Source: an uncultured Eubacteriales bacterium (GTDB taxonomy: Bacteria > Bacillota > Clostridia > Oscillospirales > Oscillospiraceae). Taken from it: a stretch of DNA of 55,769 nt. Made by a program: the position numbers and the translations under genes. The stretch lies in contig ONPF01000011.1 in the NCBI GenBank assembly GCA_900319635.1, positions 1-55,769 of the forward strand. The letters run 5' to 3'. The notes beneath the pieces are model-generated. The model saw only the letters and a list, made by a program, of their open reading frames with translations, did not search any database and was not told where the DNA came from. Below, piece after piece: positions 1 through 7,457 of this stretch; position 1 is the first letter of the stretch; each line of letters begins with the position of its first letter.

Positions 1-96
1 TTGGACATGCCAATCGTGAGGCTCCCGGAGTGCGGACAGGTTAATCGTGCGCGCAGCATTTTTCCGCCATGCTAAAGGATTATTGTCCCGGTTCAC

Positions 97-369
97 TTAT
101 CCTACCAATTCCATAATGGACAATTGCTCAATCAGTTTTTGAATGAAGTCAACAGAATGAGATGCGTGTTGAGCCACTGCCTTTGCTTTTCCGGGTTTAG
201 TGGTAATCTGATAATCATTTGAGAGCCGATTCTCTAGTTCACAATAATTTGGAAGTGCTGAGCGGAAATACGTTTCAAAGTCTTTTCCAAAAAACGAATA
301 CTCCGCTTCCACGCAACAGGTTTTTTCATCAGTTGGCCAATCGTCTCTTGTAATGAGTCCTGAGAACAT
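97..369 (-). CDS. hypothetical protein or fragment, 90 aa
   Basis: An open frame of 90 codons with no motif I recognise. It is rich in charged and aromatic residues, and no membrane segment or signal peptide is visible. The upstream side overlaps the AraC-like remnant on the other strand, and no convincing Shine-Dalgarno precedes the ATG. Base composition is clearly lower in GC than the genes from 934 onward, so this end of the window looks like acquired or decaying DNA. It may be the tail of a larger broken gene or may not be expressed at all. Confidence 0.25.
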   Translation of the reverse strand: MFSGLITRDDWPTDEKTCCVEAEYSFFGKDFETYFRSALPNYCELENRLSNDYQITTKPGKAKAVAQHASHSVDFIQKLIEQLSIMELVG

Positions 370-590
370 CCGCGCTGTTTCCTCTGGCTTCTTATGGCGT
401 TACGCCAATTGCAGCGTTGAACCAACTCCGGCTTCACAGAGCCGAGCATCTTCTGCTAAACACCGATTATTCTGTTTCTTCTGTTTCAGAACAGTGTGGT
501 TTTGAGTCTCCTACTTATTTCAGCCGGGCTTTCAAAAATCATTCCGGCCTTTCTCCCCGCGACTATCGCAACAAACGGCAGAGAGGTTAG
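354..590 (+). pseudogene. C-terminal remnant of an AraC-family regulator
   Basis: Translating the frame that ends at the TAG at 588-590 gives a convincing second half of an AraC/XylS DNA-binding domain: GVTP, then LNQLRLHRAEHLL, then SVSEQCGFESPTYFSRAFK, then GLSPRDYR. This is the second helix-turn-helix and the family signature. In the same frame a TGA lies just upstream (about 353-355), no start codon or Shine-Dalgarno is present, and the sensor domain and first helix-turn-helix are missing. It is therefore a truncated, probably non-functional copy. Flanking DNA has lower GC than the main body of the window. Confidence 0.7.
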
Positions 591-651
591 TTGTTACATC
601 ATACAGGCGGATCCGAAACGATCAATCTGCAACTAGTACACAGTCAAGCGA

Positions 652-766
652 AAATGCACCACAAAACCCCAAATGCACCCGACTCTCCGCAAAATGCACC
701 CTGCTTTTTTGGAAATGCACCCTGAAAAACCAAAAATGCACCCGAGCTTTTTCCTTGGGTGCATTT
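652..766. repeat. phased AAATGCACC repeat array with one inverted copy
   Basis: AAATGCACC starts at 652, 671, 692, 713 and 734 (steps 19, 21, 21, 21), and an inverted GGGTGCATTT lies at 757-766. The 10-12 bases between motifs differ from copy to copy. The step of 21 is both two helical turns and seven codons, so every frame reads as a seven-residue repeat; on the plus strand it reads MHPxxxx. Nothing else suggests translation. The array lies between the AraC remnant and the terminator at 783. Confidence 0.75.
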
Positions 767-782
767 TTCGAGTACTAAGCCA

Positions 783-829
783 GAACAGGCTTGCCATCGC
801 TTCTGCGGCGGCAAGCCTGTTCTTTTTTT
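783..829 (+). terminator. intrinsic terminator
   Basis: A perfect 13-bp stem (GAACAGGCTTGCC at 783-795 with its complement at 810-822) is followed by a run of seven T. It would end any transcript coming from the repeat array and isolates the gene at 934. Confidence 0.85.
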
Positions 830-840
830 CGGCTTTGTAC

Positions 841-869
841 TGGACAAGAGCCTTTTCTTATTGTACAAT
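841..869 (+). promoter_or_regulatory. sigma-A promoter of the zinc-ribbon gene
   Basis: TGGACA at 841-846 and TACAAT at 864-869 are separated by 17 bp. The predicted start near 876 leaves a leader of about 55 nt before the ATG at 934. Confidence 0.7.
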
Positions 870-933
870 AACTTTACCGAATTAAAGGCGCGGCCGCGAA
901 AGCGGTCAACACATTGCAAAGGAGGATTTTGTT

Positions 934-1719
934 ATGGCTGTTTGCCCAAATTGCGGGACAAGACTTCCTGACGGCGCTGTCTTCTGCACCGAATGCGGCC
1001 AGCCCGTGCCCGCTCCTTCTCCCGCTCCCACTCCCGCTCCCGCCCCGGGAAAGGCTGCCCGCTCCGGCGGCGGAAAAACCGTTCTGATCGTGTGCCTTGC
1101 CGTGCTGCTGCTAGCCGGCGCCGCCCTCGGCGTGCTGTACTTCACCGGCGTTCTTGGCGGCAGCAAGGATTACGACCGGGCGATGGAACTCTTCAAGCAG
1201 GGACAGTTCCCGGAGGCCGCCGCGCTCTTTGAGCAGCTGGGCGACTACAAGGACAGCCCGGAGCTGGCGCAAAGCTGCCGCTATCAGCAGGCGCAGCAGG
1301 CTTACGCCGGTGAGGACTACGGGCAGGCCCTGGAGCTGTTCCGGAACCTGGGGACTTACCGGGACAGCGCGGACTGGGCCGCGCGCTGCGAACAGAAGCT
1401 GGCGGGCGTTTCTTCCGCCCCCGCACCTGTCACGGCAGAGCCGCCCGTCTCCTCCGGCGAGGGCATCTACGGCATCTGGGAAGGCGAATGGGACTACAAC
1501 GGCGCCCACATCACCTGCGTCATGGTGGTCAAGGAGGACGGCACCTACGAGCGCAAGCACACCAAGGACGGCGCGCCCAGCGGCGAGGACGCCGGCGACT
1601 TTACGTTCGACGGCAAGGCTCTTATCACCTACAAGGACGCAGCGCATACCACCTACATCCAGTACGACTATGTGGATGGGCAGCTGACCAACAACGGCCA
1701 CTATCTGAACAAGCGCTGA
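934..1719 (+). CDS. zinc-ribbon, TPR-like membrane protein
   Basis: A 261-residue protein. Residues 4-21 form a zinc ribbon (CPNC at 4-7, C18 and C21), as in many Firmicutes proteins with an N-terminal cytoplasmic zinc-ribbon tag. A Pro/Ala linker (about 24-42) leads to one membrane segment (about 50-72). Two TPR-like repeats follow, each with a LGxYxDS core (about 79-165), and then a beta-rich domain (about 180-261) with a GIWEGEW start like small lipocalin-type ligand domains. The protein should be anchored with its C-terminus outside. AAAGGAGG precedes the ATG at a normal distance. It is monocistronic, with its own promoter and terminator. The architecture is common in Oscillospiraceae but the function is unknown. 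Confidence 0.85.
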   Translation: MAVCPNCGTRLPDGAVFCTECGQPVPAPSPAPTPAPAPGKAARSGGGKTVLIVCLAVLLLAGAALGVLYFTGVLGGSKDYDRAMELFKQGQFPEAAALFEQLGDYKDSPELAQSCRYQQAQQAYAGEDYGQALELFRNLGTYRDSADWAARCEQKLAGVSSAPAPVTAEPPVSSGEGIYGIWEGEWDYNGAHITCVMVVKEDGTYERKHTKDGAPSGEDAGDFTFDGKALITYKDAAHTTYIQYDYVDGQLTNNGHYLNKR

Positions 1720-1735
1720 TCCAAGTCGCACACAT

Positions 1736-1781
1736 GAGAAGCAGCACCCCGGTTTGATCGGGGTGCTGCTTCTCGCTTTAT
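1736..1781. terminator. bidirectional terminator
   Basis: A 16-bp stem (1736-1751 with 1759-1774) with a 7-nt loop is followed by a T-rich stretch on the plus strand. It lies between two convergent genes and can serve both. Confidence 0.85.
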
Positions 1782-2281
1782 TTGCTCCTTCTACTGTACA
1801 TCTGAATGATCCGCAGCAGGCCGTCCGGTGTGTACAGGGTGTCGGCCAGGCTGATGGAGAGCGTCTGAACCGTCTGGGGAAACGCTGGATCTCTCGCCAT
1901 TACGGCCAGATGTTCCGCCCCGCCGGGACTGGTAACTCTTACCTCTGCATCCAAAAAATCCTCCCAGCTGACAAACCAGGGCTTGACAAAGGCCGTATCA
2001 CGGCAGAAGCGGAGCCCCTCGGGAGAGACGATCACCACCGGCGTCTCGGAATCCGGGTGTCTGCTGCCCAGCCGGATGAACAAGACCCACAGCGCGACAG
2101 AGCCCAGCAGGATCGCCAGGTTCGCACCCCAGGGAAGCAGGGCAATGTCCGAAAAGAGCAGCGACAGGAGCGCCATGGCAAAAGGGATCGCAAAAATCGC
2201 GCTGAGAAAGCCCCAATAACAGCCCTTATTCTTATAGATCACAAATGGCTTGCTGAGATCCAGCTTCTGTTTTTCCTCCAT
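1778..2281 (-). CDS. small membrane protein, possibly STM3941-like
   Basis: A 167-residue protein. The start is the ATG at 2281, which has GAAAGAGG just upstream; the open frame runs further 5' but through a terminator hairpin. Two adjacent membrane segments (about 22-43 and 52-70) are followed by a soluble C-terminal half containing VVIVSPEGLRF, a WEDFLDAEVR segment and a closing ISLADTLYTPDGLLRIIQ helix. That order (two helices, then a PH-like fold where the protein 'sees' a membrane-proximal ligand) resembles the STM3941/YcxB-type families of Firmicutes. The family assignment is by resemblance only. It is separated from the NlpC/P60 gene upstream by two terminator-like hairpins, so it is probably transcribed on its own. 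Confidence 0.65.
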   Translation of the reverse strand: MEEKQKLDLSKPFVIYKNKGCYWGFLSAIFAIPFAMALLSLLFSDIALLPWGANLAILLGSVALWVLFIRLGSRHPDSETPVVIVSPEGLRFCRDTAFVKPWFVSWEDFLDAEVRVTSPGGAEHLAVMARDPAFPQTVQTLSISLADTLYTPDGLLRIIQMYSRRSK

Positions 2282-2306
2282 GTCCCCGCCTCTTTCCTGG
2301 TTTGAA

Positions 2307-2335
2307 AACAAGCCCCCTTTTTTGGGGGGCTTGTT
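2307..2335 (-). terminator. intrinsic terminator hairpin, copy 1
   Basis: AACAAGCCCCC pairs with GGGGGCTTGTT, and on the minus strand the stem is followed by TTTT. The same stem recurs at 2475-2501, so two hairpins bracket the palindromic element between them. This copy lies only about 25 bp upstream of the start of the 1778-2281 gene. Confidence 0.75.
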
Positions 2336-2341
2336 GCAATG

Positions 2342-2468
2342 TGTAGACAAACCCCAAAGCATGTCATTGCGAGCCAGTGCTCACACTGGCGTGGCAATCC
2401 GTTCTTCTTCAAAAAGCCCGTGTTTTCAAGGCTTTCAGGTTCGATGACAGAAACCAACTTTGTCGACA
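2342..2468. mobile_element. 127-bp palindromic MITE-like repeat
   Basis: The ends are short terminal inverted repeats: TGTAGACAAA at 2342-2351 and TTTGTCGACA at 2459-2468. Inside is the ATTGCGAGCCAGTG / CACTGGCGTGGCAAT core, itself a hairpin. A diverged copy in the opposite orientation begins at 55654 and runs out of the window. It has no coding capacity. Repeats with this core are widespread between genes in gut clostridia. Confidence 0.75.
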
Positions 2469-2474
2469 GCTTGA

Positions 2475-2501
2475 AACAAGCCCCCTTTTGGGGGGCTTGT
2501 T
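2475..2501 (-). terminator. terminator of the NlpC/P60 gene
   Basis: AACAAGCCCCC and GGGGGCTTGTT pair with a T-rich continuation on the minus strand, directly after the stop of the gene ending at 2512. Confidence 0.85.
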
Positions 2502-2511
2502 GGCGTTTGAT

Positions 2512-4464
2512 TCAGTTCACGATACGGCGCGCCTCAAAACCGCGGGAAGAATAGTACCCGGAGAGGTCGGAGACGATGACGCCGGTGCGGGAGTTGGCCG
2601 CGTGGACGAACTGGTTGTTGCCGATGTAAATGCCGGCGTGGCCGATGTAGCTGCCGCTGGAGTAGAAGCAGAGCACGTCGCCGGGCTGCAGATTGCTGGG
2701 ATCCACATGGACGCCGTTGCTGGCCTGATCCGCGGCCACCCGGTTCAGCCGGTAGCCGAACTGGCCGTACACATAGTACACCAGACCGGAGCAGTCAAAG
2801 CCGGTGGAGGGATCCATGCCGCCCCAGACGTAGGGGTAGCCCACAAACTGCAGGGCGTAGTTGGCGATCTCCTGCCCCTTGGCGGAGCTGCCGGGATTGG
2901 CGGAAGGCGCGGGGCTGGGATTCGCGGGATCCTCGGTCTCTCCGGGATCGGTGGCGCCGTAAGTGCCCTTGGCCACATACTGGCTGTAAACATAGCCGGC
3001 CTTGCCGTTGTAGATCACGGCCGTCCAGCCGTTGGTCTCGCCGGTGATGGTCACCACGTTGCCGTAGAAGAGCTCGCCGTAGATCTCGCCGGACATGGAC
3101 GGGGCGCCGCGGAAGCGGACGTTGTTGCCGGTGATGTAGCCCTGCTCGCCGGTGGCGGGGGTCTCGGGCGTGGGCGTGGGCGTCGGGGTCGGTTCAGGCT
3201 CCGGATCCTGCTGGGGCGCGGGCTCCTCGGTCTTCTCCTTCACATAGAGGCTGTAGACATAGCCGTCCTGCCCGTCGATGTTGCAGGCCGTCCAGTCCCC
3301 GGAGACGCCGGTGATGGTCAGCTCCTTGCCCTTGTTATAGGTGCCCAGGATGCCGTAATTGGTGCCCGGGCCGGAGCGGAAGCGCACATAGTCGCCGTTG
3401 ATGGTGCCGGCCGTGCCGGTAACCGGGGTCTCCAGGCCCGGCGCAGGCGTCGGGGTGGGCGTCGGGGTGGGTTCCTGGCTGGGTTCCGGCGTGGGCGTCG
3501 GGGTCGGCGCGGGCTCCTCGGTCTTTTCCTTCACATAGAGGCTGTAGACGAAGCCGTCCTTCCCGTCGATGTTGCAGGCCGTCCAATCCCCGGAGATGCC
3601 GGTGATGGTCAGCTCCTTGCCCTTGTTGTAGGTGCCCAGGATGCCGTATGCGGAGCCGGGGCCGGAGCGGAAGCGCACATAGTCGCCATTGATGAAGCCG
3701 GCCTTGCCCTCCACCGGGGTGACCACCGGCTCAGGGTCGGGCTCGGTGGTAGGCGCGGGAGTCTCCGCAGGCTTGGGGGGATCGATGGCCACAACAGCGG
3801 GCTTCTCGGTGGGGACAGGGGTAGGCGCCGGAGTCGGTTCGGGCGTAGGTTCCGGGGTAGGCGCGGGAGTGGGCGCCGGGGTGGGAGCGGGCTCCTCTTC
3901 CCCGATGACCACGACCACCAGGCCGCCGTCATCCGGTTCGGGAGTAGCGGGAGGCGGCTGCACCACCGGTGCGCCGGTGCTGTCCACGGTCACATACTGG
4001 CCGAACACATAGCCGGCCTTCCCGTCGATGACGCAGGCCACCCAGTCGCCGCTGCGGCCGGTGATGGTCAGCGCCTTGTCGGTGTTATACTCGCCCAGGA
4101 TCGCGGAGGACGAGTTGGGGCCGGAGCGGAAGCGCACATACATGGCGTTGATATGTCCCGGCGTGCCCTCCGCCTGGACGGGGGCGCTGCTCTCCTCCTG
4201 GCTGACCTTCAGGTAGCGGGAGGACATGTAGCCGCTGTTGCCGTTGTAGCTGACGGCATACCAGTCGGGATTGGACATGTCGGTGACGGTGACGGCCGCG
4301 CCCTTGGGCAGGCAGTCCACCACGGGGTAATTGGTGCCCGGGCCGGAGCGCAGATTCACATCGCTGCCCGTGACGGTGCCGCTCTCGGCGTAGGCCGTGG
4401 GGATCGTCAGCATGGAGCAGACCAGCAGCACTGCGATCAGGGTCCGCAAGAACTTCTTGCTCAT
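2512..4464 (-). CDS. secreted NlpC/P60 peptidoglycan hydrolase with five SH3b domains
   Basis: A 650-residue cell-wall hydrolase, predicted to cleave peptide stems of peptidoglycan. Signal peptide 1-26 (cut after AYA). Five SH3b wall-binding domains lie at about 29-88, 103-160, 255-313, 353-411 and 441-498, each with a VRFRSGP- or VNLRSGP-type core (VRFRGAP in the fifth) and a final GY(V)...Y. They are separated by long Pro/Thr/Glu linkers. The NlpC/P60 domain fills about 530-650: catalytic Cys558 in FDCSGLVYY, His609 in IGHAGIYIG, and His621 as the third residue. SH3b 3 and 4 are almost identical even at DNA level, pointing to a recent in-frame duplication of about 291 bp. The ATG at 4464 has AAGGAA upstream. 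A terminator follows directly. The role is inferred as wall turnover, cell separation or spore-related. Confidence 0.95.
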   Translation of the reverse strand: MSKKFLRTLIAVLLVCSMLTIPTAYAESGTVTGSDVNLRSGPGTNYPVVDCLPKGAAVTVTDMSNPDWYAVSYNGNSGYMSSRYLKVSQEESSAPVQAEGTPGHINAMYVRFRSGPNSSSAILGEYNTDKALTITGRSGDWVACVIDGKAGYVFGQYVTVDSTGAPVVQPPPATPEPDDGGLVVVVIGEEEPAPTPAPTPAPTPEPTPEPTPAPTPVPTEKPAVVAIDPPKPAETPAPTTEPDPEPVVTPVEGKAGFINGDYVRFRSGPGSAYGILGTYNKGKELTITGISGDWTACNIDGKDGFVYSLYVKEKTEEPAPTPTPTPEPSQEPTPTPTPTPAPGLETPVTGTAGTINGDYVRFRSGPGTNYGILGTYNKGKELTITGVSGDWTACNIDGQDGYVYSLYVKEKTEEPAPQQDPEPEPTPTPTPTPETPATGEQGYITGNNVRFRGAPSMSGEIYGELFYGNVVTITGETNGWTAVIYNGKAGYVYSQYVAKGTYGATDPGETEDPANPSPAPSANPGSSAKGQEIANYALQFVGYPYVWGGMDPSTGFDCSGLVYYVYGQFGYRLNRVAADQASNGVHVDPSNLQPGDVLCFYSSGSYIGHAGIYIGNNQFVHAANSRTGVIVSDLSGYYSSRGFEARRIVN

Positions 4465-4585
4465 GAAACAGTTCCTTCTTTCTTTGTTCGGGAAGCGGAC
4501 GGTCAGCCCGTCTTCTTCCCGCGGAGGCTGTTCGGAAGCTCCGGAAACGCTGGGTCAGGCGTTTCCTGCCGGAGAAAGTCCGGTC

Positions 4586-4867
4586 TTATCGGGAGGCCAG
4601 TGCGCGGTCAAGCCACACGGCGGCAACATCGATGGCGGAATAGAGGCTGTCCTTCTCGCTCTTCTTCACGATCTTGTCCCGGGTTTTGATGCTCGGGTCG
4701 GTGAGCTGGAGCGACACGGAGACCTTGGTCGCCACGTCAAGATCCTTCACCTTTTTGGTGTCCAGGATCTGCAGCTGGATAATGTACTTATCCGCAAAGC
4801 TGCCGTAATAAATGATGTTGTCCTTCCTTTGGAGAGGATGTCCCTTATACTCCAATGTTTTTGCCAA
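4586..4867 (-). CDS. conserved small protein of unknown function (TTG start)
   Basis: A 93-residue protein. The start chosen is TTG at 4867 because GGAGGTG lies six bases upstream; the longer ATG-initiated frame would translate through that ribosome site. The sequence begins MAKTLEYKGHPLQRK, has an IIYYGSFADKYIIQLQIL strand pair, a VSVSLQLTDP segment, KIVKKSEKDSLYSAIDVA and a final WLDRAL. I recognise it as a conserved Oscillospiraceae hypothetical, with no known function. It looks like a compact soluble domain with no membrane segment. It has its own strong promoter. A weak stem (4543-4550 with 4559-4566) follows the stop. Confidence 0.75.
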   Translation of the reverse strand: MAKTLEYKGHPLQRKDNIIYYGSFADKYIIQLQILDTKKVKDLDVATKVSVSLQLTDPSIKTRDKIVKKSEKDSLYSAIDVAAVWLDRALASR

Positions 4868-4894
4868 GAATAGCACCTCCAATAATGTAATCAA

Positions 4895-4923
4895 AATGTA
4901 ACATAATGAGCTCGTTTTGTCAA
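4895..4923 (-). promoter_or_regulatory. sigma-A promoter of the 4586-4867 gene
   Basis: On the minus strand TTGACA (4923-4918) and TACATT (4900-4895) are separated by 17 bp, with a TGT extension in front of the -10. Confidence 0.75.
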
Positions 4924-4959
4924 CAGCCAAAAAGGGCCAAATCGGGTCGAAGTGGGGGA

Positions 4960-5005
4960 AAACCCCCGTTTTTTTCGTTAAATCTTTGTAAAATCACGGG
5001 GGTTT
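4960..5005. terminator. probable terminator after the penicillin-binding protein gene
   Basis: Inverted repeat AAACCCCCGT (4960-4969) and ACGGGGGTTT (4996-5005), with a long AT-rich loop. T-runs occur on both sides, so it could act in either direction. It lies about 50 bp past the stop at 5054. Confidence 0.5.
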
Positions 5006-5053
5006 TGAGAGTTTTTTCCTGTTTTTGCGGGGGAGCGCCCCTCCCCTGCAGGC

Positions 5054-7243
5054 TTATCCGTACACCACAACGGCGTCGTCTCCGCCGCCGTCATCGCCGC
5101 CGCCGCCGGGATCGACGGTGATGCCGCCGTCGTCGTCGTCGATGATGATGGCGTCGCCCGGATCCTCGTCCGTCTCATCCAGGCCGAAGACGCCGGTGTT
5201 CTCGCCCAGGTAGGGCCAGGTGAAGTCCTTCCAGGCATAGCCCTCCAGCACCTGGTTCATGACCTTCTGCCAGATCCTGGCGGCGGGGTTGCCGTTGATG
5301 CTGATCTTCTCCGGGATGTCGTAGCCCGTCCAGACCACGGCCACGTAGTAGGGCGTGACGCCGGCAAACCAGCGGTCCTTCATGTCGCCGGAGGTGCCGG
5401 TCTTGCCGCCCACGGGCATGCTCCAGATCCGCGCCTCGCCGGCAATGCCCTCCTCCACGTTCTTGCGGAGCATATAGGTCATGACGTAGGCGGTGTTGGG
5501 CTGGAAAGCCTGGATGGTGCGGGGGGAATTGTCCAGCACCACATTGCCCCGGGCGTCGGTGACCATGGAGTAGGTGCGGCTGTAGGTGAAGACGCCGTCA
5601 TTGACAAAGGCGCAGTAGGCCTGGCACATCTCCCGCACGGAGATGCCGTAGGTCAGCTGCCCCAGGGCCATGGGGGCGTAGGAAATATCGTCCGGCACCA
5701 GGCTGGTGACGCCAAGGCGCTGGGTCAGATAGTCGTAGGAGGTCTGGGGGCCGCCGGGCAGCACGTCCACGATCTGGGCGGCCACAGTGTTCAGCGACCA
5801 TTTCAGCGCCTGCTCGATGGTGATGACGCCGTAGTTCTGATAGCTGTCGTTGTGGGGATACCAGCTGGTGCCTCGCAGGCGGATGGCCTGGGAGTCGTTC
5901 ACATAGGTGCCCGGGGTGATGAGCCCCAGATCCACCGCCGGGCCGTAGGAGGCGATGGGCTTGATGGAGGAGCCGGGGGAACGGGTGGCGCCGCCGTAGT
6001 CAAAGCCGTTCACGCTCTCCGGCACCGCCCGGTTCAGGGGGAAGTTGCTGGTCTTCTCCCCCACGCCGCCGGAGAGGGCCAGGATCCGCCCGTCAAAGGG
6101 ATCCATGATGACGATGGCGCTCTGAAACTGCTGGTCGGTGCGGTTGCCGGGGCGGGGGATCTGGCTGGGATCGGTGTAGACGGAGTCCACGATGGCCTGG
6201 ATCCTGGGGTCGATGCAGCAGTAGATCTGATAGCCGCCGTTATAGAGCAGGGTGGTGGCCGCGTCCCGGCCGATGCCCTTGGCGTCCATCAGATCGTGGA
6301 TCACGTCGTTGATGACCACCTCTTCGTAGTAGGTGTAGATCACCTTGTTGGTGTTCTCCCCGGGGCTGTGGGCGAAGACCAGCTCCTCGTTCACCGCGGC
6401 CTTGTAGGTGTCGTAGTCGATGTAGCCCTGTTCGTACATCTCCCGCAGCACGATCTCCTGCCGATCCTTGTTGTTCTGCTCGTTGTAGAAGGGGTCGTAA
6501 TAGGTAGGCTTGTTGGTGATGCCCACGATGGCCGCGCACTCCGCCAGATCCAGCTCCGACACGTCCTTGCCGAAGTAGGTCTGGGCCGCGGCCTGCACGC
6601 CGTAGCAGCCCTCCCCGAAGTAGACGGCATTGAGATACCACTCCATGATCTCCTTCTTGTCATACTTCTTTTCCAGCTCCAGGGCGCCGAAGATTTCCGT
6701 CAGCTTGCGCTGCACGGTGACCTCGTCGTTGCCGGTCAGGTTCTTGATGAGCTGCTGGGTCAGGGTGGAGCCGCCGTAGCCGGTCTCCATCTGGGCAAAC
6801 ATCTTGATAAAGGCCGTGGAGGTGCGGAACCAGTCCACCCCGTTGTGCTCATAGAAGCGCTTGTCCTCGATGGCCACCAGCGCCTGCTCCATATAGGGCG
6901 GGATGTTCTCATAGTCCACCCAGATGCGCTTATACCGCCCCACCAGGGTCACCAGCTCCTGCCATTCGCCGTTGGAGTTCTGATACCAGATGGTGCTGGA
7001 CTCGCTGAGCTGGAAGTCCTCCAGGGAGATGTCCATATTGGGCGTCAGGCTGTTTTTCACATAGTAGGCGAAGATGCAGGCAAAGAGGAGTCCGGAGATC
7101 ATCAGCACCAGCAGCACCGAGCCCACCACCTTGAACACCGCGCTCACGATGGAGGTGGCGGCGTCCGCCGTGAAGCCCAGGGCGCGCAGCGCGATGCGCA
7201 GCGGATTGCGCTTTTTTGCCTCGCCTTCCGGGATTTTCTTCAT
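5054..7243 (-). CDS. class A penicillin-binding protein (glycosyltransferase/transpeptidase)
   Basis: A 729-residue PBP1A-type enzyme that polymerises and cross-links peptidoglycan. The start is the ATG at 7243 behind AAGGAGG; an 18-codon upstream extension is less likely. A short cytoplasmic tail and one membrane segment (about 34-62) precede the GT51 domain (about 110-250), with EDKRFYEH (catalytic Glu126), GGSTLTQQL and the later NAVYFGEGCYGV stretch. The transpeptidase domain shows all three motifs: SSIK at 425-428, SLN at 483-485, KTGT at 614-617. The C-terminus is an unusual Asp/Gly-rich acidic tail of roughly 40 residues. It is divergent from the BofC-like gene and has an extended -10 promoter at 7298-7306. 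Confidence 0.95.
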   Translation of the reverse strand: MKKIPEGEAKKRNPLRIALRALGFTADAATSIVSAVFKVVGSVLLVLMISGLLFACIFAYYVKNSLTPNMDISLEDFQLSESSTIWYQNSNGEWQELVTLVGRYKRIWVDYENIPPYMEQALVAIEDKRFYEHNGVDWFRTSTAFIKMFAQMETGYGGSTLTQQLIKNLTGNDEVTVQRKLTEIFGALELEKKYDKKEIMEWYLNAVYFGEGCYGVQAAAQTYFGKDVSELDLAECAAIVGITNKPTYYDPFYNEQNNKDRQEIVLREMYEQGYIDYDTYKAAVNEELVFAHSPGENTNKVIYTYYEEVVINDVIHDLMDAKGIGRDAATTLLYNGGYQIYCCIDPRIQAIVDSVYTDPSQIPRPGNRTDQQFQSAIVIMDPFDGRILALSGGVGEKTSNFPLNRAVPESVNGFDYGGATRSPGSSIKPIASYGPAVDLGLITPGTYVNDSQAIRLRGTSWYPHNDSYQNYGVITIEQALKWSLNTVAAQIVDVLPGGPQTSYDYLTQRLGVTSLVPDDISYAPMALGQLTYGISVREMCQAYCAFVNDGVFTYSRTYSMVTDARGNVVLDNSPRTIQAFQPNTAYVMTYMLRKNVEEGIAGEARIWSMPVGGKTGTSGDMKDRWFAGVTPYYVAVVWTGYDIPEKISINGNPAARIWQKVMNQVLEGYAWKDFTWPYLGENTGVFGLDETDEDPGDAIIIDDDDGGITVDPGGGGDDGGGDDAVVVYG

Positions 7244-7297
7244 ATTTTGGGAAACACCTCCTTGCGGGGGGATAGGGTATACAAATGGATCCTGCAC

Positions 7298-7306
7298 ATT
7301 ATAACA
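7298..7306 (-). promoter_or_regulatory. extended -10 promoter of the penicillin-binding protein gene
   Basis: Minus strand TGTTATAAT: a perfect TATAAT (7303-7298) with the TGn extension. No good -35 is present at 17 bp, which is typical of extended -10 promoters. Confidence 0.55.
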
Positions 7307-7385
7307 CAGATTGTCAATGCAGGGTGTAGAATTTGTGAATTTTCAGAGAAATTAAGATTTGCGCCTGTCTGCGCTTCTCCCGCGT

Positions 7386-7413
7386 ATATTCTCCCCCATT
7401 TCAGGGAGAATAT
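7386..7413. promoter_or_regulatory. 10-bp-arm inverted repeat between divergent genes
   Basis: ATATTCTCCC and GGGAGAATAT form perfect arms around an 8-base spacer. It lies about 45 bp upstream of the 7458 ATG, in the gap between divergent genes. It could be an operator or a leader hairpin; there is no T-run, so not a terminator. Confidence 0.5.
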
Positions 7414-7457
7414 CTTCATCGGAAACCGGATTTCGGGAAAGAAAGGCGGAGGGACGC

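Noticed and set aside
673-885. Seven-residue repeat peptide (MHPxxxx) coded by the AAATGCACC array
   Set aside because: The period follows from the DNA repeat; no Shine-Dalgarno, and the frame runs through the terminator at 783.
4543-4566. Terminator after the 93-residue protein gene
   Set aside because: The GGAAACGC/GCGTTTCC stem lacks a T-run in the minus direction; noted only as a weak stem.
2377-4689. A 770-residue open frame on the plus strand opposite the NlpC/P60 gene
   Set aside because: It is antisense to a well-supported gene, is low-complexity Gly/Ala/Val/Arg, and has no Shine-Dalgarno or motifs. GC-rich codon bias produces such frames.
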